Assembly (NCBI GenBank): GCA_965248765.1
Contig: CBDFKF010000004.1
Coordinates: 620,001 to 684,000 of the forward strand
Source: CBDFKF01 sp965248765
GTDB taxonomy: Bacteria > Pseudomonadota > Alphaproteobacteria > VGEJ01
Reading direction: 5' to 3'
DNA length: 64,000 bases
Shown: one piece after another, positions 45,927 to 55,174 of the stretch
Position numbering within the stretch: the stretch's first letter is position 1
Layout of the letters: each line of letters opens with the position of its first letter
Notes under the pieces: model-generated
Databases searched by the model: none
Told to the model about the DNA's origin: nothing
What the model saw: the letters and a program-made list of their open reading frames with translations, nothing else
Made by a program: the position numbers and the translations under genes

Positions 45927-46958
45927 GTGAGAATTTGCATTTATGGTGCAGGCGCGGTTGGTGCGTACGTAGGCGCTGAGCTTTCCCGTATCCCCAACGT
46001 CGATGTTTCCCTAATCGCTAGAGGCCCTCACTTGAAGGCCATGAAAGAGAACGGGGTCAGGCTTCTTATCGATGGAGAAGAGCGTATATCCCACCCGTTG
46101 GTAACGAACAACGCCGCGGAACTGGGTCCGCAAGACTATGTAATCATCACTTTAAAAAGCCATCAATCATGGGAATCCGCTGAAGACATGGTGCCGCTTC
46201 TGGGGCCCGATACAGCCATCGTGACGTTTCAGAACGGCGTGCCCTGGTGGTATTTCTACGGATTGCCGAGCCAGTACCGCGACCTACGCTTGGCCAGCGT
46301 CGATCCCGGTGATCGGCAATGGAACTATATCGGGCCACAGCGTGCTATCGGCGGTGTCGTATACCCGGCAACAGAGATTGTCGAGCCGGGCGTGATCAAG
46401 CACATCTACGGCAACAAATTTGCCCTCGGGGAGCCTTCGGGCGAGGAAACTGAACGTAGTTCGCGTCTGAGCGAAGTCATGCAAGAGGCTGGGCTCAAGG
46501 CGCCGATCTTACCTCATATTCGTAACGAAATTTGGCTAAAACTATGGGGGAACCTGTGTTTTAATCCAATCAGTGCCCTAACCCGCGCTACTCTGGACAT
46601 AGTTGCAACCGAACCGGGAACCCGGGCGCTCTCACGGGCCATGATGATGGAAGCCCAGCGCATCGCCGTGAGGCTTGGGGTTCATTTTAGAGTTGACGTG
46701 GAACGACGCATCAACGGTGCGGCGAAGGTTGGGCCGCATCGCACGTCCATGCTTCAGGACCTGGAAAAAGGCCGGGCAATGGAAATCGATGCTCTGCTGA
46801 CCGTAATTCAGGAAATGGGGCGCTTAGTCGAAGTAGAATCGCCCCATATCAACAGCGTTTTGGCGCTCATCCAGCAATTAGGATCGACGCAAGGGCTTTA
46901 TCCCACGTTCCCCGAACAAACGCTTGGCGATGAGGTCGCGGAAATTTCTGTGGACTAA
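45927..46958 (+). CDS. 2-dehydropantoate 2-reductase-like protein (PanE/ApbA family)
   Basis: The start RICIYGAGAVGAYVGAEL is an NADP Rossmann motif. The domain junction ITLKSHQSW, then GVVYPATEI and the C-terminal catalytic Lys/Asn region IWLKLWGNLCFNPISALTRAT follow the family pattern. Many such paralogues are not part of pantothenate synthesis. The gene is clearly less GC-rich than its neighbours, uses more A/T-ending codons and sits between a kinase gene and a copy of that kinase's 3' tail, so it was probably acquired by transfer. Confidence 0.83.
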   Translation: MRICIYGAGAVGAYVGAELSRIPNVDVSLIARGPHLKAMKENGVRLLIDGEERISHPLVTNNAAELGPQDYVIITLKSHQSWESAEDMVPLLGPDTAIVTFQNGVPWWYFYGLPSQYRDLRLASVDPGDRQWNYIGPQRAIGGVVYPATEIVEPGVIKHIYGNKFALGEPSGEETERSSRLSEVMQEAGLKAPILPHIRNEIWLKLWGNLCFNPISALTRATLDIVATEPGTRALSRAMMMEAQRIAVRLGVHFRVDVERRINGAAKVGPHRTSMLQDLEKGRAMEIDALLTVIQEMGRLVEVESPHINSVLALIQQLGSTQGLYPTFPEQTLGDEVAEISVD

Positions 46959-47078
46959 ACGGCAAGACTTCTTGCCATCGATATTTTTGAATCGATCAAT
47001 CTCTTCCATCCATGACGGATTGATTGCAATCAGTACGCCCGCGGTTCCAATCCGCGCTTCGTGCTTGCAGCGGCTTCC

Positions 47079-47163
47079 GCACCGCGCAAGCGATCGAGCC
47101 CAAGGTGATCGCACTGGACTGCCAGCTCAGCGAAGATTACATGGCCGGGTGAACCGAACGCCG
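47079..47163 (+). pseudogene. Relic of the kinase gene's 3' end
   Basis: Bases here repeat the last 24 codons and post-stop bases of the kinase at 44776-45795 with few changes: RTAQAIEPKVIAL.CQLSEDYMAG against RTAQVIEPKVIAL.CRLAEDYMAG, then TGAACC(G)AACGCC. It is left from a duplicated copy, most of which was lost. Confidence 0.75.
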
Positions 47164-47233
47164 GTGCGGTGGGCGCCAAGCTCCCGTAGAGTCGTGACCG
47201 TAGCCCAGCCCGGACGTTGAAGCCACTGAAGCC

Positions 47234-48720
47234 ATGCCTAGTGCCGCCCGAATCCTCGCCGAGCGCCTATACCAAGCGGGCAGCCGGCATGCCTTTGGCA
47301 TCCCTGGCGGCGAAGTGCTGACCGTGATGGACGCCTTATCAGCGGCCGGCATCGCCTTCCATCTGGCTAAACACGAAAACGCCGCCGGCTTCATGGCCGA
47401 GGGTTCCTACCACATGACCGGCGCACCCGGAATCCTACTGGCGACTCTGGGGCCCGGGGTGGCCAATGCGGTGAACGTGGTGGCCAACGCCGAGCAGGAT
47501 CGAGTGCCTCTGATTTTCCTGACCGGGTGCGTCGATGCGGTCGAGGCGGCCGGCTACACCCATCAGGTCTTCGACCACCGGGACGTGTTGAAGCCAATAA
47601 CCAAGGCGAGCCTAACCCAGGTCGACGGCGCCGTCGACCTGTTGGTCGATAAAGCGCTGTCGATCGCCATGGAAGGCCGGCCGGGGCCGGTTCATATCGA
47701 CGTGCCGATGTCGCTCGCCGGAGCCGAGCAGCCGGCGGCGCGAGACTTTCTGCCGCCCCGCCAAGGCGCGTTGGCGCCAGCACCCTTGGCCCAGGGGGCG
47801 GAGGCGGCCGTCGCCGACTTTGCCAGGACGTTCCGCATTCCGGTGGTGACGACCTACAAAGCGAAGGGCGTGATTCCGGAGGACGAGGAACTTGCGCTTG
47901 GCGGCGCTGGCCTGTCGCCCGTGGCCGATCAACACATTCTAACGCTGATCGCGAGCAGCGATCTGGTCCTCCTCGCCGGCTACGACCCGATCGAGATGCG
48001 CGTGGGCTGGCGCGATCCATGGAACCCCAAGGACGCCATGGTCATCGAACTGACCGCCGCGCCTAACCCCCATGGCATGCATGCCTCGACAATGTGCTTC
48101 GTCGGCGACATCGCGGCCGGCCTCATCGCTCTCGGCGAGGGCTGCCCCCCTCACGCCGTCTGGTCCAACGGCGCGCCAACCGCCGTGCGCACCAGCCTAG
48201 CCGAGGCTTTCAACGCGACTGAGGACTGGGGCCCGGCGGCCGTTGCCGACACCGTACGCCGCGCCTTGCCCGATGACGGCATCGCCACGGTAGACAGCGG
48301 AGCTCATCGGATTCTGCTCTCACAGATGTGGCGCTGCCCGCGACCACGCACGTTGATCCAATCGACCGGGCTTTGCACCATGGGCTGCGCGTTGCCGCTG
48401 GCTACTGGGATCAAGTTGGCGGCGCCGGAGCGGCCAGTGGTTGCGCTTACGGAAGACGCCGGCCTGGAGATGGTGCTGGGCGAATTGGCGACACTGCGCG
48501 ATCTCAGGCTGGCGCTCGTGATCGTGGTGTTCGTCGATGCCTCTTTGGCCTTGATCGAGCTCAAGCAGCGTGGCTCGGGCCTGACCAATCTCGGCGTCGA
48601 TTTCGGCGCGACGGACTTTCCTGCGTTGGCACAGGCGATGGGCGGGGTGGGTGTTGCGGTCGACAATCGCGATGCCCTTCATCAAGCGGTCACCGACGGC
48701 TTGAGTGCTGAGACCTTCAC
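47234..48720 (+). pseudogene. TPP-dependent enzyme (acetolactate synthase-like), C-terminus replaced by transposase
   Basis: The three domains of ThDP enzymes are present: N-terminal GIPGGEVLTVMDALSAAGI with the catalytic Glu in AKHENAAGFMAEG near residue 51, a central domain, and the C-terminal cofactor site with GCALPLATGIKLA, TEDAGLEMVLGE (metal-binding) and the Lys-rich loop after FVDASLALIELKQ. Native sequence ends at AETFT; relatives go on for about 15-25 residues. From 48721 the frame is the transposase, giving an 812-codon open frame to 49672. It may be partly functional, but the closing segment is lost. Confidence 0.8.
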
Positions 48721-49672
48721 GGTGACGGCGCTGTTGGCGCTGTTCGACACCCGCTACTGGGACTTCACCGCCAAGCACTTCCACGAGAAGCTGGTCGCGG
48801 ACTATGCCTTCAAGCGCAGCTACAACTGGGTGCGGCTGAGCTTGCAGGCCCATGGGCGAAGACGGGCGGCGCCCAGGCGCGGGGCGCACCGGCGCAAGCG
48901 GCCGCGCCGCGCGCTGCCCGGCATGATGCTGCATCAAGACGGCTCAAGCCACGCGTGGGTCCCCGATCAGTGGTGGGACCTGATCGTCACCATGGACGAC
49001 ACCACCAGTGAGATCTACTCGGCCTTCTTCGTCGCCGAAGAGGGCACGATGTCGAGCTTTCAGGGGGTGTCCGAGGCGATCCGGGCCAAGGGGCTGTTCT
49101 GCTCGCTCTATGCCGACCGCGCCGGCCACTACTGGCACACCCCTGAGGCCGGCGGCACGGTCGACAAGGACAATCCGACCCAGTTCGGCCGCGCCCTGGC
49201 CCAGCTCGGCATCGAGCTGATCCCGGCCTACTCGCCCGAGGCAAGGGGGCGCTCGGAACGCATGTTCGCCACCCTGCAGAAGCGCCTGCCCCAGGAGCTC
49301 AGGCTCGCCGGCATCACCGACATGGCCCAGGCCAACCGCTTCCTCAAGGAGCTCTACCTGCCAGGCCACAACGCCCGCTTCGCGGTGCCGCCGGAAGCCG
49401 AGGGCACCGCCTTCGTGCCCTTCGCCGGTACCCTCGACGACATCCTCTGCGTGCAGCAGGAGCGCACCGTCTCCAACGACAACACCGTGCGCTACAAACG
49501 CCTGGTGCTGGCGATCCCGCCCGACCGCCATCGCCGCCACTACGTCAAGGCAAGGGTCCGGGTCCACGAATACCCCGACCGCACCCTCGCCGTCTTCCAT
49601 GGGCCGCGCTGCCTGGCCCGATACCAGGCCGACGGATCGCCCATCAACACAAGCCACAGACAGGCCGCGTGA
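48721..49672 (+). pseudogene. Transposase, N-terminally truncated and fused to the TPP enzyme
   Basis: This covers residues from TALLALFDTRYWDF to the end of the protein at 5545 in copy 1. The HTH domain is missing, so it could not recognise element ends even if made as a fusion. The fusion frame with the upstream enzyme is open, with no stop between them. Confidence 0.85.
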
Positions 49673-49689
49673 TCCGCTTCGACGCGACC

Positions 49690-49742
49690 GGCCAGTGGAT
49701 AAGGGGACGGCCGCTCCGCGCCCGACCCCTTATCCACTGGCC
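49690..49742 (+). terminator. 17-bp inverted repeat, copy 2
   Basis: This is the same hairpin as at 5563-5615, kept unchanged in the truncated element. Confidence 0.6.
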
Positions 49743-49785
49743 CAACAACCACAACTGAAGCGGTCAATTCAGTTTGTTCTCGACA

Positions 49786-50172
49786 GGACTTGAGTTAACG
49801 ACCTCTAGGCACACCTGGGGCTATAATCGCGGCGTTGGCCCGATCCGCGAGAAGCGCAATACGCTTGGCTTGGCAAGGTAAACAAGGCATGAGGCCGGCA
49901 CGCTTTCTTGCCGTGCTGGTTGCCTTCGGCGTTCTAATCCGGGATTCCCCAGATGGCTCTCCGCGGTTGCCAACGACGGTAACACTCCGGGCACCCCAAC
50001 ACCAATCCGCCTCCAAACTGGCTTGGCAGGTCGTGATCCGGCCTTTATCGGGCTGATTGGGCGATGCGAGACCGTGCCCAATAGTCATTTCACGTTCCGG
50101 GGGCGCGCCGTGGCATGGACAGCGCACAACCCAGCCTGTCGATCGACCTCGATGCAGCAGGCTGGAACGCCG
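49786..50172. other. Intergenic stretch between two mobile-element fragments
   Basis: No supported gene. The open frames here have no start signals or family resemblance. It may be the non-coding right end of the IS1380-type element plus debris. Confidence 0.4.
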
Positions 50173-50850
50173 TCATGGCGGTAGGGGGTCTGGTCGCAGA
50201 TCATCAATCAGGCACAGGATGTTTGCGAACAGGCTTCTCGAGATTGCGACTTCGGCGAGTTGGAACGTGATATAGCGACCGTGGCGCACGACTTTGGCGC
50301 CGATCTTGATTAGCTTTTCCCGAAGCGTCGTCAGCGACCAATGTTCCACCGCCTCGGGCAGCGCAAGCGTGCGCAGGAAGTTGCCCAGGTTGTAGGCGAG
50401 CGCGTGCAGCTGAAGGCGCACCTCGTTGTTGCGGAAGCCGTGGCAGGAAAGCCGTGTCCAGTTGATGGCGTTCTTGCCCTCCTTGATGTGCTGCTCCGCC
50501 GTGCCGCGCCGATTGTAGAAGGCCACCACCCGCTCGGCAGGCCGGCTGAGATTGGTGACGATGAACCCGACACGGGGAAACAGCTCGCCGGGATGCCACT
50601 CCACCTTGGCCACGACGCGGCGGGCCTTGTCCCAGCTCTTGGCCCGGTAGCCGAAGCTGGCGTAGTAGCGTCGTACATGATTAGGCGGACGGCCAACCGG
50701 TCGCGTGAGCAGGTGCGCGATGTATTCCCACAGCACTCGATTGGCAGGAAGGCGGATCGCATACAGGAAGCCCTCAGCCTCCAGGAACTCGTACACCTCC
50801 AGCGAGGCGAAGGCGGCATCGGCACGAAAGTAGCGAAACCCAATGCCGAC
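50173..50850 (-). pseudogene. IS1380-family transposase, C-terminal fragment
   Basis: The minus strand reads FRADAAFASLEVYEFLEAEG, then YAIRLPANRVLWE, VEWHPGELFPRVGFIVTNLS, YNRRGTAEQHIKEGKNAI and HALAYNLGNFLRTLALP, typical of the last half of IS1380 transposases with the catalytic Glu in AEQHIKEGK. The 5' half is gone; sense starts abruptly at about 50850 next to the cyclase promoter region. It cannot move itself. Confidence 0.8.
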
Positions 50851-50932
50851 TCTCGTAGGTCAGTCTTGCGAATAGCGCGCGGCTGTCGATCCACCTAAGC
50901 TGAGTGTCGATGCACGTTTGATCGGGGCGGTC

Positions 50933-51360
50933 ATGCCGCGTGATATCGACGAATGGCTTGAGGGGTTGGGTTTCTCCAGATACGCGCCTGCGTTTGCCGA
51001 GCAGGAGATCGTTCTGCGCGACGTCGTGCGGTTGACCGAAGCCAATCTCAAAGAAATGGGACTGCCGATCGGCCCCCGACGCCGGCTGCTTGCCGCCTTG
51101 GCCGAACTCAGTGAGGACGGAGCCACAGCCTCCGCAACAACCGGCGTCCCGATGGAGGCTTCGGCGGCGGAAGAGCGCCTGATGGTGTTGTTCTGTGATC
51201 TCGTGGGTTCGACGGCACTGTCGCAGAAACTCGACTCGGAAGACTTTCGCGACGTCATCCGGTCGTTTCAGGAGGCATATACGGGCGCGGTGCGCGAGCA
51301 CGAGGGCTTTGTGGCCAAGCACTTGAGTGATGGTCTGTTGGCCTACTTCAGCTGGGATAG
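50933..51360 (+). pseudogene. SAM-domain adenylate cyclase, 5' fragment
   Basis: The ATG opens a SAM domain (DIDEWLEGLGFSRYAPAFAE to RRLLAALAEL, residues 4-62), then the start of a class III cyclase: LMVLFCDLVGSTALSQKLD with the metal-binding Asp, and HEGFVAKHLSDGLLAYF. Sense stops at about 51355-51360, where family members go on with the second metal Asp, AAA and TPR parts. The last codons of such a protein are found at 53859-53957, beyond the dimethylformamidase-like gene. Confidence 0.8.
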
Positions 51361-51402
51361 GCGAGGGCTTCCCCGCATGATTCTCGCTCAAGGACGATCG
51401 CC

Positions 51403-53682
51403 GTGTTGAAGGTCATCGGCTACGGCGATCGGTTCAGCGTGCGGCCCGGCGAGACAATCCGCTTCATGGTCTCCTGCGAAGGACACGAAGCGTATCGGGC
51501 CGACATCGTTCGAATCATCCATGGTGACATCAATCCCGATGGGCCCGGGTACAAGGAGGAGCCGATCGAGACGGCAGCCGGCGGCACTTATGCGGGCCGC
51601 CGGCAGCCCGTCCATGCGGGGTCATCGGTGCTGATCCCCGATCATCGCGTGCTCTGCGCGCTCGAAAGCTTTCATGTGCAGGTGATGGTGTGGCCGACGA
51701 CGCCGCAAGCGGGCGAGCAGGGACTGATCACGAAGTGGTCGGACAGAGGCGGCTTTGCCCTCATCATTGATGGCTCCGGCGAACTGGCCCTCAAGCTGGC
51801 CGATGGCAAGGGCGGGACCGATATGTTTTCCTCCGGCAAGACACTGCACGAGAGGCAGTGGTACCGGCTGGCGGCAAGTTACGACCGGGAAAGCGGCGAC
51901 GTCGTCCTGATCCAGGAGCCGCTGGCGCGCTACCCCGTCGCGGACATGGCGACGCGGGTCGAGGGCAAGAGCGCCGTGGTGGCGCGCCTCGACAATGGCG
52001 CGCCGCTCGTGATGGGGGCGTGGTTCGAGGCTCGCGATGACGAGCGCGTGGTCACCGGCGGACATTTCAACGGCAAGCTCGAAGGCCCGCGGCTCGCGCG
52101 GCGACGGTTCAGCGAGTCCGAGATGGAGGCGCTCGCTGCACCGATGCCGGCGACGCCGCTTGCCAGCGGCCGCGCGTCCGGCATCGCGGCGTTCGTCGCC
52201 GATGTGATCGGTGCCTGGGACTTTGCCCAAGACATGACGACGACGCGCGTCAGCGATCTTTCCGCAAACCGTCTGCACGGCCGTATCCTCAACCTGCCGG
52301 CGCGCGCCATGAAGGGCCACAACTGGGATGGCACGGAGATGAACTGGCGGCAAGCGCCCGAGCAGTATGGCGCGATCCACTTCCATGCCGACGACGTCTA
52401 CGACCTGCAATGGGAGGAGGACTTTGCGTTCACCGTGCCTGAGGGGTTCAGGAGCGGCTTCTACGCGGCGCGGGTGAGCGCCGGCGAGGACGAGGAATAC
52501 ATCCCCTTCTTCGTCATTCCCCCGCGGTCCAAGGCCACCGCCAAGCTTGCTTTTCTCGTTCCGACGGCGAGCTACATGGCGTATGCCAACGAGCACATGG
52601 TCCTCATCCTCGACCCTGGGGCTGGTGCGCTCGGCCGGCTGACGGTGCTGACCCCCGCCGACATGTTCCTCAACGAGCACCGAGAATTCGGCTACTCGCT
52701 GTACGACTATCACGCCGACGGGAGCGGGGTCTGCTATTCCTCGCGGCTGCGCCCCGTCGTCAACATGCGCCCCAAGCACCAGTGCTGGGGGGGCCTGATG
52801 GGCTCGAACCTGCACCAATACAATGCCGACACCCATATCATCGACTGGCTGGAAGCCACCGGGCACGACTACGACGTCATCACCGATGAGGATTTACACG
52901 CCGAGGGGTTGGAGCTACTGGCGCCCTATCGGGCGGTGATGACCGGGACCCATCCCGAGTACCACTCGGTCCAGATGCTAGATGCGCTGCAGGCGTTCAC
53001 GGACCGCGGCGGGCGGCTCATCTATCTCGGTGCCAACGGATTCTACTGGCGCATCGCTTTCCACGAGGAGCTACCAGGCGTAATCGAGGTGCGCCGCGCC
53101 GAGGGCGGCATCCGCACCTGGATCGCCGAACCGGGCGAATATTATCACAGCTTCACGGGCGAATACGGTGGCCTCTGGCTACGCCAGGGCCGTGCCCCGC
53201 AGACGATCGCTGGCGTTGGTTTCACCTCCCAGGGGTTCGACATCTCCGCGCCATATACGCGCCTGCCCGACAGCTTCGATCCCCGCGCAGCGTTCATCTT
53301 CGAGGGCATTGGTGATGACGAACTGATCGGCGATTTCGGCCTGATCGGCGGCGCAGCGGCGGGATGCGAGATCGACCGCGCCGATGCCCAGCGCGGGACG
53401 CCGCCGCACGCGCTGGTTCTAGCCACGAGTATGGGCGGGCACACCGACACCTACCTGGCCGTGATTGAAGACCTGCACGCCACCGCCGTCAACATCACCG
53501 GGACCACGAGCCCGCTGGTGCGCGCCGACATTATGTTCTACGAGACCCCAAACGGCGGCGCCGTCTTCGCCACCGGCTCCATTGCGTGGGCCGGCTCGTT
53601 CTCGCACAACGGCTACAAGAACAACGTTTCGCGCATCATCGACAACGTTGTGCGCCGCTTCGTCGACGAAACCCCGTTCTGA
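51403..53682 (+). CDS. N,N-dimethylformamidase large-subunit-like protein
   Basis: The 759-residue protein matches the large (beta) subunit of dimethylformamidase: an opening beta domain (GETIRFMVSCEGHEAY, VRIIHGDINPDGPGYKEE), a LamG-like domain (VQVMVWPTTPQAGEQGLITK) and the catalytic part (PFFVIPPRSKATAKLAFLVP, ASYMAYANEH, SRLRPVVNMRP and EYHSVQMLDALQAF). The known enzyme is iron-dependent and releases formate and dimethylamine; the true substrate here is unknown. The small subunit gene is absent. GTG 51403 follows AAGGA. It lies inside the split cyclase gene. Confidence 0.85.
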   Translation: MLKVIGYGDRFSVRPGETIRFMVSCEGHEAYRADIVRIIHGDINPDGPGYKEEPIETAAGGTYAGRRQPVHAGSSVLIPDHRVLCALESFHVQVMVWPTTPQAGEQGLITKWSDRGGFALIIDGSGELALKLADGKGGTDMFSSGKTLHERQWYRLAASYDRESGDVVLIQEPLARYPVADMATRVEGKSAVVARLDNGAPLVMGAWFEARDDERVVTGGHFNGKLEGPRLARRRFSESEMEALAAPMPATPLASGRASGIAAFVADVIGAWDFAQDMTTTRVSDLSANRLHGRILNLPARAMKGHNWDGTEMNWRQAPEQYGAIHFHADDVYDLQWEEDFAFTVPEGFRSGFYAARVSAGEDEEYIPFFVIPPRSKATAKLAFLVPTASYMAYANEHMVLILDPGAGALGRLTVLTPADMFLNEHREFGYSLYDYHADGSGVCYSSRLRPVVNMRPKHQCWGGLMGSNLHQYNADTHIIDWLEATGHDYDVITDEDLHAEGLELLAPYRAVMTGTHPEYHSVQMLDALQAFTDRGGRLIYLGANGFYWRIAFHEELPGVIEVRRAEGGIRTWIAEPGEYYHSFTGEYGGLWLRQGRAPQTIAGVGFTSQGFDISAPYTRLPDSFDPRAAFIFEGIGDDELIGDFGLIGGAAAGCEIDRADAQRGTPPHALVLATSMGGHTDTYLAVIEDLHATAVNITGTTSPLVRADIMFYETPNGGAVFATGSIAWAGSFSHNGYKNNVSRIIDNVVRRFVDETPF

Positions 53683-53858
53683 TGTGGGAGGCGAGTTGAA
53701 CTCTGCGGTTTCCGGCTGTGCGTCGGCGGCGCCGGCGGCAGGTGGCCTCGCGGCCTGCGCTACGCCTCCAAGTCCGGGCTCGAAACCACGCTCACGGTCG
53801 AGTTCTAAACAGCAGTCCGAGACCCAGGCACCGCGGCGAGCACGGTGCTGCGCCGGCT

Positions 53859-53957
53859 CGCGGCGACCTTCTTACCCCAATCTACAGCTGGTTCACCGAG
53901 GGCTTCGACACGACGGATCCGAAAAACGCGAAGGCGCTGCTGGACGAGCTGGGCTGA
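53859..53957 (+). pseudogene. Adenylate cyclase 3' relic
   Basis: The frame reads RGDLLTPIYSWFTEGFDTTD, then PKNAKALLDELG and stop. This is the characteristic end of TPR-containing class III cyclases and ATPases (FTEGFDT.D...A.ALL.EL). It is the partner of the 5' fragment at 50933-51360 and shows that the middle of the gene was replaced by the dimethylformamidase-like gene. Confidence 0.7.
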
Positions 53958-54144
53958 CGGCGGCTTTTGGCTATCGGCTGCCCTCTGAGCAGCGGCGCAT
54001 TGACGGCAGGTTTACCCCCGAATGCGGCCATTGAAGGTGAGCACCCGCTCGCTTCGCCCCCCTCACGTCGCGGGCACAGCGCGGCCGTGGACGGCGGCCC
54101 TTTAGGTCTGAAATACTCTGGCCCGGGCGACTCGGGCAAAGCAT

Positions 54145-55173
54145 ATGATCACAGTCTATTCCGACGACCACCGCCTGCAGGCGGGGCAGGCCGAGCTGAT
54201 CGATGGCAAGCTCACGCCCTGCTATGAGTGCCCGGCCCGGGCCGATGCGGTGCTGGCGCGGGTGCGCGCGGTCGGTCTTGGGGAGGTCGTGCCGCCCACC
54301 GACCATGGCATGGGGCCGATCGAGCACGTCCATGACGCCCGTTACCTCCGCTTTCTCAGCACCGCCCACGCGATGTGGCGGGACGCGCACGACGACGGCG
54401 ATGCCCTGCCCCTCAACTGGGCCATCCGCGGCATGGGCAACCGCGAGCCCGAGACCATCGACGGCAAGCTCGGCTACTTCTCCTTCGATGCCGGCACCCC
54501 CATCACCGCCGGCACCTGGCAGGCCGCGCGGACCGCCGCCAACGTGGCGCTCACCGGCGCCGCGACCCTGGCCGAAGGCGCCGCCGCGGCGTTCGCCCTC
54601 TGTCGCCCGCCCGGTCACCACGCGGCGCGCGACTTCTTTGGCGGCTACTGCTTCCTCAACAACGCCGCCATCGCCGCCCAGGCGCTGATCGACGGTGGCG
54701 CCGAACGGGTCGCTGTCCTCGACGTCGACTATCACCACGGCAACGGCACCCAAGCGATCTTCTATGACCGCGCCGACGTCCTGTACGTCTCGCTCCATGG
54801 CGACCCCGCCCAGGAGTTCCCCTACTTCCTCGGCTATGCCGATGAGACGGGTTCGGGCCCGGGTACAGGCGCCAATCTCAACATCCCTCTGCGCTGGGGC
54901 ACCGGCTGGGCCGACTATGCCGATGCGCTTGCGAGCGCGATCGATCGGATTAGCGCGTTCAAACCGGCGATGCTGGTGGTCTCGCTCGGGGTGGACACCT
55001 ATGCCGGCGATCCGATCTCGCGCTTTACCCTGCAATCGGACGACTTCACCGCCCTCGGCGGGCGCATCGCAGACCTGCGGTGCCCCACCCTGTTCGTGCT
55101 GGAGGGCGGCTACGATCTTGGCCCCTTGGGAATCAACGTCGTCAATGTCCTGACCGGCTTCGAGGGAACCTGA
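54145..55173 (+). CDS. Histone-deacetylase-family amidohydrolase (acetylpolyamine amidohydrolase-like)
   Basis: The 342-residue zinc enzyme has CRPPGHHAARDFFGGYCFLN near residue 153 (active-site His pair), VLDVDYHHGNGTQAIF near 190 (Asp and His zinc ligands) and the later Asp in SLGVDTYAGDP near 275. It is closer to bacterial acetylpolyamine amidohydrolases than to true histone deacetylases. It ends two bases before the next gene, so they share an operon. A role in removing acetyl groups from polyamines or other amines is inferred. Confidence 0.88.
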   Translation: MITVYSDDHRLQAGQAELIDGKLTPCYECPARADAVLARVRAVGLGEVVPPTDHGMGPIEHVHDARYLRFLSTAHAMWRDAHDDGDALPLNWAIRGMGNREPETIDGKLGYFSFDAGTPITAGTWQAARTAANVALTGAATLAEGAAAAFALCRPPGHHAARDFFGGYCFLNNAAIAAQALIDGGAERVAVLDVDYHHGNGTQAIFYDRADVLYVSLHGDPAQEFPYFLGYADETGSGPGTGANLNIPLRWGTGWADYADALASAIDRISAFKPAMLVVSLGVDTYAGDPISRFTLQSDDFTALGGRIADLRCPTLFVLEGGYDLGPLGINVVNVLTGFEGT

Positions 55174-55174
55174 A

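Larger units (their letters stand above)
48721..49785 (+). mobile_element. Second copy of the insertion sequence, left-truncated
   Basis: The sequence from 48721 to 49785 corresponds base for base with 4594-5658 as far as compared (constant offset 44127). The left 307 bp, including the terminal repeat and transposase start, is missing. No target duplication flanks it. The right terminus ends TTCTCGACA as in copy 1. Confidence 0.9.

Noticed and set aside
49835..50056. Small open frame between the two mobile-element fragments
   Set aside because: No ribosome site, no recognisable domain, and the opposite strand is equally open.
50341..50898. Plus-strand open frame over the IS1380 fragment
   Set aside because: The minus strand gives clear IS1380 transposase motifs, so the plus frame is a shadow.
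53690..53858. Coding-like piece (RGLRYASKSGLETTLTVEF) behind the dimethylformamidase-like gene
   Set aside because: Too short to assign, no start signal, and the frame does not join the cyclase tail convincingly.
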